A stretch of DNA of 6,491 bases from Nanobdellota archaeon (GTDB taxonomy: Archaea; Nanobdellota; Nanobdellia; Woesearchaeales; JAUYGA01). This document shows positions 1 to 4,486 of this stretch, piece after piece. Location of the stretch: positions 1 through 6,491 of the forward strand of contig JAUYGA010000114.1 of the NCBI GenBank assembly GCA_030690755.1, read 5' to 3'. Position numbers and translations under genes: made by a program. The notes under the pieces were generated by a model that did not search any database, was not told the DNA's origin, and saw only the letters and a program-made list of their open reading frames with translations. Position 1 is the first letter of the stretch. Each line of letters starts with the position of its first letter.

Positions 1-13
1 AGGATCAAAAGAG

Positions 14-116
14 GTGCAGCATGAAGCTGCACTCCGCTCGCCTTCATGATTTTCGTAATTGCGAGCGTAGTGCGGGCTTGCCCCGCACGTCGGGTACCTT
101 TAGGGCGAGGCCCTAA
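14..116. repeat. Cluster of four GC-rich stem-loops downstream of the nucleotidyltransferase gene
   Basis: Four perfect inverted repeats follow one another. They are GTGCAGC (14-20) with GCTGCAC (26-32), 5-base loop; CGCTCGC (35-41) with GCGAGCG (61-67), 19-base loop; GTGCGGG (70-76) with CCCGCAC (82-88), 5-base loop; and TTAGGGC (100-106) with GCCCTAA (110-116), 3-base loop. The first three are only two bases apart. The stretch is much richer in GC than the genes around it and encodes no convincing protein. It lies just past the stop of the minus-strand HEPN/nucleotidyltransferase operon, so it could be a transcription end or 3' structured RNA, a dispersed repeat element, or a separate non-coding RNA. 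The stems are seen directly; any role is inference. Confidence 0.6.
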
Positions 117-170
117 GTTGAGCAAGATGCTATGCACATACGTCAAACTTAAATGCATCAAGAATATTAG

Positions 171-773
171 TCAATTCTTTCCAATAATGCGCTTTTTTGC
201 CAATCTTGAAGGCAGGAGAGATGGCACATACTTGAATTCTATATTTTGTTGGTCAAAAAATTCTTTTGCTTCTTCAACGTTTTCCAATGGAACTGAAATC
301 ATGCTGTCTGACAATTTAATCGCTTTTAGAGAATCTATAACTCCGGGCGAACTTCTTCTGCCATTCAATGCATAATAGAATTTAGTCTTTTCGACATTCT
401 TAAGTTTTTTAGTTGAATATATGAATATCCCGCAAGAATCAAAACCATAATGGGATGCTATAAACTGTTTTTCGATAAGGCTATACCCTTCGAATAATAT
501 TGCTTCTCTCGCAGCAAATGAAGGCGCGTAGAGCATATTCTCAGTTGTCGAAACTAAAGAAAGATTTTTAATTATTTTTGAAGCTTGTTTTTTAAATTCA
601 TATTCGATGTTCCTATTTATTTTTGCATTAAAAAGCATCAAAATGTCTATATCTCCCGGCTCTGACTTTCCTCTTAAAACAGAACCGAAGAGGATTATAT
701 CCCTTATTTCATCAGCATGCCCTTTCTGAAAAGCTTTGCTTAGTTTAGCTAATTTTAAAATGTTTAATTTCAT
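171..773 (-). CDS. Nucleotidyltransferase-domain protein (MNT-like), partner of the HEPN gene
   Basis: This 200-residue protein has the core signature of the DNA polymerase beta-type nucleotidyltransferase fold. A Gly-Ser pair lies at residues 30-31 in FGSVLRG, followed by a metal-binding Asp-Ile-Asp at 41-43. In HEPN/MNT toxin-antitoxin modules such enzymes transfer a nucleotide to the HEPN partner or act as its antidote. Residues beyond about 100 form a C-terminal extension longer than in minimal MNT proteins, containing a YALNGRR stretch near 134-140 and a basic tail. A usual third catalytic acidic residue is not obvious, so activity is uncertain. The ATG at 773 lies inside the 3' end of the upstream HEPN gene (29-base overlap, different frame), which points to translational coupling and joint expression. 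No clear Shine-Dalgarno sequence precedes it. The fold is fairly sure; the toxin-antitoxin role is inference. Confidence 0.8.
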   Translation of the reverse strand: MKLNILKLAKLSKAFQKGHADEIRDIILFGSVLRGKSEPGDIDILMLFNAKINRNIEYEFKKQASKIIKNLSLVSTTENMLYAPSFAAREAILFEGYSLIEKQFIASHYGFDSCGIFIYSTKKLKNVEKTKFYYALNGRRSSPGVIDSLKAIKLSDSMISVPLENVEEAKEFFDQQNIEFKYVPSLLPSRLAKKRIIGKN

Positions 774-1071
774 TTTCTACAATTTTCTTGACATGGCCGC
801 AAGTCTCCTTAAATATTATTTTTGAATATGTATCCCTGTATGTTGAGAATTCTCTGTCCAAGGTTTCATAGCTAGCAGGGAAGTATTTTTGCAGAAGCCT
901 AAACCGTTCTGCATGGTCTTTAGGAGACTGCCCTATTTCCTGCAGCAAGACATAGTCTTGAACCGCAAATAAGGTCTTAAAATAAAGAATTGTCGCTGAT
1001 GTATAATCCTTCATCAGATATAATGAGTCTGCGGATTTTTTGAATTGCAAGATGTTCTCTTTTTCAACCAT
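745..1071 (-). CDS. Small HEPN-like protein paired with a nucleotidyltransferase
   Basis: A 108-residue, mostly helical protein resembling the HEPN family in size and in its position before a nucleotidyltransferase gene. Its middle carries KDHAERFRLLQKYFP (about 51-65), then a helix with YRDTY (78-82), which recalls archaeal HEPN partners of MNT enzymes. The RNase signature of active HEPN toxins, Arg-x4-6-His, is not seen after Arg79; a Tyr-rich stretch stands there instead, so it may be a non-nuclease or noncanonical member. The ATG at 1071 was chosen because the TATA box at 1097-1104 would start transcription near 1074, giving a nearly leaderless message. A TTG at 1089 and an ATG at 1080 would lie upstream of that start. 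The stop falls 29 bases inside the nucleotidyltransferase gene. Family assignment comes from pattern and context, not from a search. Confidence 0.65.
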   Translation of the reverse strand: MVEKENILQFKKSADSLYLMKDYTSATILYFKTLFAVQDYVLLQEIGQSPKDHAERFRLLQKYFPASYETLDREFSTYRDTYSKIIFKETCGHVKKIVENEIKHFKIS

Positions 1072-1087
1072 GTTATACATTATAACC
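1071..1087. promoter_or_regulatory. Palindromic operator candidate over the HEPN transcription start
   Basis: The plus strand reads TGTTATACATTATAACC: half-sites GTTATA (1072-1077) and TATAAC (1081-1086) around a 3-base spacer. It covers the predicted transcription start and touches the chosen ATG. It matches a second palindrome at 1111-1127 in 15 of 17 bases, with centres 40 bases apart. A repressor bound here would block polymerase. Autorepression by the HEPN/nucleotidyltransferase products is inference. Confidence 0.6.
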
Positions 1088-1096
1088 AATAAAGAC

Positions 1097-1104
1097 TATT
1101 TAAA
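1097..1104 (-). promoter_or_regulatory. Archaeal TATA box of the HEPN/nucleotidyltransferase operon
   Basis: Read on the minus strand this is TTTAAATA, preceded by the purine-rich CGAAAGC that suits a TFB recognition element. It is centred about 29 bases before the ATG at 1071, so the message should start within a few bases of that codon. Palindromes lie on both sides of it. Confidence 0.7.
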
Positions 1105-1110
1105 GCTTTC

Positions 1111-1127
1111 GGTTATACAATATAACC
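1111..1127. promoter_or_regulatory. Second palindromic operator candidate, upstream of the HEPN TATA box
   Basis: GGTTATACAATATAACC is a perfect inverted repeat with 7-base arms GGTTATA (1111-1117) and TATAACC (1121-1127) around CAA. It sits immediately upstream of the TFB/TATA region and is nearly identical to the palindrome at 1071-1087. Two copies bracketing one core promoter suit cooperative binding of a dimeric repressor, though an activator or bound copies of the operon product are also possible. Confidence 0.65.
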
Positions 1128-1165
1128 ATTTAGTGAATGATATCCTGCAGTTTTCAGGCAAGTCA

Positions 1166-1170
1166 AAAAG
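1166..1170 (-). terminator. Possible T-run terminator after the KaiC-like gene
   Basis: Read on the minus strand this is a run of five T inside a T-rich stretch, about 45 bases past the stop of the KaiC-like gene and before the HEPN promoter. Archaeal termination often uses T-runs without a stem-loop. The evidence is only the T-run and its position. Confidence 0.3.
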
Positions 1171-1183
1171 AAGACCAACCTGC

Positions 1184-1201
1184 GACAAACATGACAAACA
1201 T
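1184..1201. repeat. Tandem duplication of GACAAACAT
   Basis: The 9-base unit GACAAACAT occurs twice back to back (1184-1192 and 1193-1201) in the gap between the HEPN promoter and the end of the KaiC-like gene. It may be slippage or a small regulatory direct repeat. No function is evident. Confidence 0.5.
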
Positions 1202-1211
1202 CATTGCTTTT

Positions 1212-2300
1212 TCAGAACGCAGTTTCGTCAGGATAGAACACAATCCCTTCTTTTGTTATCTTTATTGGGAAAATCTTCTGCGTGAACTTTGTGCCTCTCA
1301 TCTTGAGTATTTCGGCGACGCGCTGCCGTATGTCTTTTTTCCTAAAATTGTAAAGAAGGATTACACCGTCTGCCTCAAACTCAATAACAGAAGGCTTGTG
1401 CTTTTCGGGGTCTGATTCCTGTTCTGCCGTAGCAATTGTCGTGCAGCCCCACTTATTTATAAGATCAAAAAGCTTTAGAAGCGATTCTCTTGTCGCAAGT
1501 TCATTTCTATGAAGAAGCGTGAAAGCAGTGATGCTGTCTATTGCTATCCTTTTTGCGTTTATCTTTTGGGAAATATTCTCAACAATACCTCCGCCTTCTT
1601 CCAACAGCTGGTCGACTTGTTCTGGGCTATACCTTATGTATGCGAATTTTCCCTGCCGCTCATACGCTTCTAAGTCCCAGCCAAACTGCAGCATGTATTT
1701 GTAGAAACTTTCTTTTTTCTCCTCAAAAGAGATGTATATGCCATTTTCGTCGTGATTTTTTATTCCATCAATTATGAATTGTATTGCAAAGATTGATTTG
1801 CCTGCTCCAGGACTTCCTGCGATTATGTTTATGCTCTTTTTTATGAAACCCCCTTGTATCATGTCATCAAGTCCAGGAATCCCAGTCGAAGTTCGCTCCA
1901 GCTCAGAACGTTTTTTTGAATTGATGACCAGCAAATCCTTAAGTTTAGAATACAAGCTTTCATTTTGAGGTTTTTTATTTTCAGACAGATTAGCGCTGAA
2001 GTTTTGACCTTGATGTTCTTCAGTTTTATTCTCGGGAAAATCTTTTTCATCGGGTTTTCCATTATCTGATTTTCCGCCATCTGCTTTTTCATTATCTATT
2101 TTTCCGCTGTCTGCTTTTTTTCCAGTCAGCTGCTGTTTAAGCTTTTCAAAAAAAGACTCTTTCTTGACAGGCCTAACATAAACCGGAGGATTGACCTTTT
2201 CATCTGCAGGTTTAGTTTCAGAATTAGCCTTGACTTTTCCAGTCCTTAAAGGATTTTCTTCATCCTCAAATCTAGGAACTTTTACCCCTTTTTCTGCCAT
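1212..2300 (-). CDS. KaiC/RadA-like single-domain ATPase with a long charged N-terminal tail
   Basis: A 362-residue RecA-superfamily ATPase of the archaeal KaiC-like kind. The domain begins near 135 with ERTSTGIPGLDDMIQGGF, the usual KaiC entry motif. The P-loop GSPGAGKS is at 162-169, paired glutamates in SFEE at 191-194 are the expected catalytic acids, Walker B RIAIDS is at 251-256, and a KMRGTKF motif lies at 333-339. One KaiC domain is present, unlike the two of cyanobacterial KaiC. Residues 1-130 are polar, charged and probably disordered, and include about 2.6 copies of a 10-residue repeat (KADxGKxDNx) at 62-87. Such proteins are cytoplasmic ATPases that usually act in signalling; the target is unknown. 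The ATG at 2300 is about 26 bases from a TATA box, so the message is probably leaderless. It is transcribed apart from the HEPN pair, 140 bases away. Confidence 0.9.
   Translation of the reverse strand: MAEKGVKVPRFEDEENPLRTGKVKANSETKPADEKVNPPVYVRPVKKESFFEKLKQQLTGKKADSGKIDNEKADGGKSDNGKPDEKDFPENKTEEHQGQNFSANLSENKKPQNESLYSKLKDLLVINSKKRSELERTSTGIPGLDDMIQGGFIKKSINIIAGSPGAGKSIFAIQFIIDGIKNHDENGIYISFEEKKESFYKYMLQFGWDLEAYERQGKFAYIRYSPEQVDQLLEEGGGIVENISQKINAKRIAIDSITAFTLLHRNELATRESLLKLFDLINKWGCTTIATAEQESDPEKHKPSVIEFEADGVILLYNFRKKDIRQRVAEILKMRGTKFTQKIFPIKITKEGIVFYPDETAF
2040..2117 (-). repeat. In-frame tandem repeat in the tail of the KaiC-like gene
   Basis: A 30-base unit encoding KADSGKIDNE, then KADGGKSDNG, then a partial KPDEKD makes about 2.6 copies (residues 62-87). 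Copies have diverged at several bases. The unit length keeps the frame, so copy changes would only lengthen or shorten the flexible linker before the ATPase domain. Confidence 0.7.
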
Positions 2301-2322
2301 GCAGGAGGAAGAGTGAAGAATG

Positions 2323-2330
2323 TATTTAAA
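2323..2330 (-). promoter_or_regulatory. TATA box of the KaiC-like gene
   Basis: The minus strand reads CCTTTAAATACA, with TTTAAATA at its core, centred about 26 bases from the ATG at 2300. This predicts transcription starting at or next to the start codon, a leaderless message. Confidence 0.65.
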
Positions 2331-2358
2331 GGTTTTTATTGCAGAGTTCTATCGAAGC

Positions 2359-2380
2359 GCGACTCGCAAGTCGCTGCGAG
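2359..2380. promoter_or_regulatory. GC-rich double dyad in the divergent promoter region
   Basis: Two overlapping perfect 6-base inverted repeats share bases: GCGACT (2359-2364) with AGTCGC (2369-2374), and CTCGCA (2363-2368) with TGCGAG (2375-2380). They cannot form as stems at the same time. The element lies between the divergent TATA boxes at 2323-2330 and 2411-2420, upstream of both, so as DNA it could be a shared regulator site. It would not be in either predicted transcript. A GGGCA direct repeat follows at 2386-2395. Confidence 0.45.
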
Positions 2381-2410
2381 ATGTTGGGCAGGGCAGAAAT
2401 TCCCCCAAGA

Positions 2411-2420
2411 TTTAAATATA
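2411..2420 (+). promoter_or_regulatory. TATA box for the three-gene plus-strand set
   Basis: TTTAAATATA, preceded by purines (AAGA), is a strong archaeal TATA box. Its centre is 30 bases before the ATG at 2445, placing transcription a few bases before that codon. It rules against the longer open frame starting at 2313 and against the ATG at 2436. Confidence 0.7.
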
Positions 2421-2444
2421 AGATGTGCTAACTGCATGCTTAAG

Positions 2445-2630
2445 ATGGAAGATAAAAAAGCCAAATTTTTGAGAATATACTCAAATATTCCGGATAATCT
2501 TAGGGAAGATATCATTGTCATTATTGATGAAAAAACATATTCCTGGAATGCCGCTTACTTTGAGGTTAAGAACAACTCAAAAATCTGCAAAAAAATTTTA
2601 AAAGAATTAACTGTTACAAAAATAATATGA
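2445..2630 (+). CDS. Conserved-looking 61-residue protein of unknown function
   Basis: A small cytoplasmic protein, MEDKKAKF to the end, with IYSNIPDNLREDIIVIIDEKTYSWNAAY spread over about residues 9-36 and then EVKNN and a helical end KILKEL. I recall short proteins of this pattern (N-P/D-N-LR-xx-I-V-V-I-D, then WNAAY and EVKNNT) as common uncharacterised archaeal proteins, but no function is known to me. The ATG at 2445 fits the TATA box at 2411-2420. The same frame is open back to a GTG at 2313 with an AGGAGG before it, but that part overlaps the KaiC promoter and GC-rich dyad and has unlikely composition (many Cys, Arg, Trp). The next gene starts 9 bases after its stop, so they are probably co-transcribed. 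Confidence 0.65.
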   Translation: MEDKKAKFLRIYSNIPDNLREDIIVIIDEKTYSWNAAYFEVKNNSKICKKILKELTVTKII

Positions 2631-2632
2631 TA

Positions 2633-2645
2633 TACCACTATGGTA
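2633..2645. promoter_or_regulatory. Short inverted repeat over the start codon of the 78-residue gene
   Basis: TACCA (2633-2637) and TGGTA (2641-2645) flank CTA, so the ATG at 2640-2642 lies in the spacer and right arm. In RNA it would be a weak five-pair stem with a 3-base loop that could partly hide the start codon. No Shine-Dalgarno sequence is seen before this gene. It could be chance. Confidence 0.25.
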
Positions 2646-2876
2646 AAACAAGAAATCAATGAGGAAATGAAGAAGCTAGTCATAGCGCGAATAGATGCAA
2701 ACATGCCTGCGGGCATTAAGATGTCTATCGGGGGAAGCGGAACCCTTTCTAAGGAAGAGATGATTCAGCATGTCAAAAAAGGAGATAAACAAGGCATACA
2801 AATTGTGGAAATGCATATGAATTTTATCCGCGCCATAACAAGCGGAGAGCTTATTAAGGAGCTCAATAAGGTTTAA
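2640..2876 (+). CDS. Small 78-residue protein, tightly linked partner of the protease-like gene
   Basis: I do not recognise a named domain. The protein has a helical, charged N-terminus, a central stretch ARIDANMPAGIKMSIGGSG (about 17-35) that looks like a strand and loop, then TLSKEEMIQHVKKGDKQG (36-53), which reads as a conserved-type helix-capping motif, and a C-terminal helix IVEMHMNFIRAI (55-66). No signal peptide, membrane segment or Cys/His metal site is seen. Its stop is followed after a single base by the start of the caspase/CHAT-like gene, and a 61-residue gene ends 9 bases upstream. That spacing implies shared transcription and possibly a direct partnership: adaptor, inhibitor or substrate of the peptidase-like protein. 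I recall similar small proteins in DPANN archaea, but no function. Confidence 0.7.
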   Translation: MVKQEINEEMKKLVIARIDANMPAGIKMSIGGSGTLSKEEMIQHVKKGDKQGIQIVEMHMNFIRAITSGELIKELNKV

Positions 2877-2877
2877 A

Positions 2878-3528
2878 ATGCAAAGCGGATTGTTGATTAC
2901 TTGTCCTGAAAATGATGATGCAACAGCCTACCTTTCTTTCTATTCAAAATTCATCACCGAGGAAGCTGATAAGAGATCTTTAAGAACCAAGGTGATTAAA
3001 GACAGGCAGCTAAATATGAAAGACTTTTCAGAAATAATGAAAAAGATTGATTATAAGTTAGTTGTGCTAAATGGTCATGGCGCGCCTGATTCTATTTTTG
3101 GCTATAGGCAAAATATAATTATTAAACTCGGAGAAAATGATGGGCTGCTGAAGGATAGAATTGTCTATGCAAGATCATGCGACGCAGGCAGTCTCTTAGG
3201 CCCGGAATGCATGAAAGGAACAAGCGGTGGAAGTTTTATTGGATACAACAAGCCTTTCATCTTTTTTGTTGATCAGAAATGGAGCGCAAAACCAAGCAAT
3301 GACAATGTTGCAAAATTATTCTTAGAGCCATCAAATGTTGTGCCGATTTCTCTGATAAAAGGCAATACTGCATCAGAATCGCACGATAATGCAAAAAAGC
3401 ATATGCTAAGAACTATGAATAAGTTGATTAAATTAGGAGAAGAACACGAAACGCCATTCTATTTGGCAGCATTATGGAATAATTATTCAGGTCAAGTTAT
3501 TTATGGCAATGGTGAAACCAAACTTTAA
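2878..3528 (+). CDS. Caspase/CHAT-like (clan CD) cysteine peptidase candidate
   Basis: This 216-residue protein has the two signature segments of clan CD cysteine peptidases in the right order and setting. A hydrophobic strand ends in LNGHG with His67 and Gly68, and a second strand IVYARSC ends in Cys101, followed by DAGSLLGP. This is the His-Gly ... Cys dyad of caspases, gingipains and CHAT domains. The N-terminal ENDDATAYLSFYSKF (11-25), then SFIGYNKPF (119-127) and KLFLEPSN (146-153), look like conserved family segments. The protein is short, with no added repeats, signal peptide or membrane segment, so it is a stand-alone cytoplasmic domain. A weak AAGGT lies 5 bases before the ATG. The one-base gap to the upstream 78-residue gene argues for coupled expression. 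Activity and substrate are unknown; a CHAT-like fold without peptidase function is the alternative. Confidence 0.7.
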   Translation: MQSGLLITCPENDDATAYLSFYSKFITEEADKRSLRTKVIKDRQLNMKDFSEIMKKIDYKLVVLNGHGAPDSIFGYRQNIIIKLGENDGLLKDRIVYARSCDAGSLLGPECMKGTSGGSFIGYNKPFIFFVDQKWSAKPSNDNVAKLFLEPSNVVPISLIKGNTASESHDNAKKHMLRTMNKLIKLGEEHETPFYLAALWNNYSGQVIYGNGETKL

Positions 3529-3548
3529 TCATTTCTGTTAATAGGAAA

Positions 3549-3554
3549 ATTTTT
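3549..3554 (+). terminator. Possible T-run terminator of the plus-strand set
   Basis: ATTTTT lies about 20 bases after the stop of the protease-like gene in the short gap between convergent genes. T-runs end transcription in many archaea. Nothing else in this 79-base gap is distinctive. Confidence 0.3.
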
Positions 3555-3607
3555 CAGAAACTGTCAGACGAGAAAACACAAAATCAAGTTCAAGTTAGCT
3601 CTAACAA

Positions 3608-4486
3608 TCACAGCTTAAACTCGTATATCCAATTTCTTTTATCTTCAGGGATTATTTTTTCCATATTCGCCCTTAATTCTTTCTCGCTCTCTCCGCTTGC
3701 GACAATGGTGTGCAGTAAAACTGCGAAGTAGCCTTTAATTCCTAAGTCTTTGAGCATCTTTTTGGAACCCCTGGCGTAATCTCTTGCTTCTTCCTGACAA
3801 AATATTGCTTCCAATTCTTTTGACTTCTTCTTTAATTTTTTTATTTCTTCTCCATACTTGAATTTATTATCAACTGACTTCATGTAAAAACGCAGCATTT
3901 CTTCATCATCTTGCGGTTTTACAATCAGAGCGGCATTTAAATCAGTTATTATGCCGAATTGCTGGACTGCTTCTTCTGATTCCTGCTTCAAATTTCTTCT
4001 CATCCCTCCGCCAAATGAAACTGGGTAAGGCGCAAATACGCCATCATATATCATGTGCTCTTTGAAGGGGATTAATGTAATATCGACCAAGACTGGCGTA
4101 TGTCCGCGAAATTTTTCCTCAAAAGAATCAGTTATGCCTTTGACGCCATACACTTTTTGACTATCTGAATTAAAAAACAGGCTATACTCTTTGGCGTGTT
4201 TGACAACAAAAAACTTGTCTGCCTTATATTTCTTCCATGAAGCTATAATTTTTAGCTCTTCTTCATTAAATTTATCAGGATTGCCCGTGATGTAGTTATC
4301 AATAAAATTATATTTATCCGAGAATATTTTTTTCCGTAAAGGCATAGTTTCCGCTATATCGCGATGAAGAAACTCCTTGCTGTTGTTCGCATTTTTTATT
4401 AATCCTGTTTTTGTATTTACATAAAATAGCAGAGAGTTCATCAGTTTATGAAACAACAATGCATCTTCTTTTGATAATGTGTTCAT
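3608..4486 (-). CDS. Conserved-looking 292-residue protein of unknown function, coupled to the RQC-domain gene
   Basis: I do not recognise a named domain. The middle looks most conserved: NPDKFNEEELKIIASWKKY (69-87), KFFVVKH (91-97), KVYGVKGITDSFEE (111-124), then LIPFKEHMIYDGV (138-150) and VSFGGGMRR (156-164). I recall proteins with the PFxxxIIYDG and FGxGxRR pattern as uncharacterised families in bacteria and archaea. Residues 205-235 are rich in Lys and Glu and likely form a coiled coil; the C-terminus is helical. There is no signal peptide or membrane segment. The ATG overlaps the stop of the RQC gene as ATGA and is preceded by a strong Shine-Dalgarno sequence, so translation is coupled to that gene and the products may act together. 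No catalytic motif is evident. Confidence 0.8.
   Translation of the reverse strand: MNTLSKEDALLFHKLMNSLLFYVNTKTGLIKNANNSKEFLHRDIAETMPLRKKIFSDKYNFIDNYITGNPDKFNEEELKIIASWKKYKADKFFVVKHAKEYSLFFNSDSQKVYGVKGITDSFEEKFRGHTPVLVDITLIPFKEHMIYDGVFAPYPVSFGGGMRRNLKQESEEAVQQFGIITDLNAALIVKPQDDEEMLRFYMKSVDNKFKYGEEIKKLKKKSKELEAIFCQEEARDYARGSKKMLKDLGIKGYFAVLLHTIVASGESEKELRANMEKIIPEDKRNWIYEFKL

Noticed and set aside
14..116. CRISPR array or tRNA in the GC-rich left edge.
   Set aside because: The stems differ in sequence, so there are no direct repeats with spacers, and no cloverleaf with a T-loop GTTC can be built.
14..123. Integron attC-like site: hairpins followed by GTTGAGC (117-123), which fits the GTTRRRY core.
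   Set aside because: No matching inverse core is seen at the left side, the hairpins do not form one imperfect long stem, and no integron integrase is present. The window edge prevents a full check.
1072..1089. TTG start at 1089 (or ATG at 1080) for the HEPN-like gene.
   Set aside because: These codons lie inside the palindrome and upstream of the transcription start predicted from the TATA box; the ATG at 1071 fits a leaderless message.
1859..2092. Open frame of 77 codons on the minus strand inside the KaiC-like gene, and other overlapping frames on both strands.
   Set aside because: They are shadows of genes with clear domain motifs; their translations show no recognisable pattern and no start signals.
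2313..2444. N-terminal extension of the 61-residue gene starting at a GTG with an AGGAGG five bases upstream.
   Set aside because: It would run through the KaiC TATA box, the GC-rich dyad and its own TATA box at 2411-2420. Its translation is rich in Cys, Arg and Trp, unlike the rest of the protein. The start at 2445 fits the promoter.
3594..3605. GTTAG-CT-CTAAC inverted repeat near the convergent gene ends as a terminator.
   Set aside because: The arms are only five bases with a two-base loop and no T-run follows on the minus strand; chance is likely.
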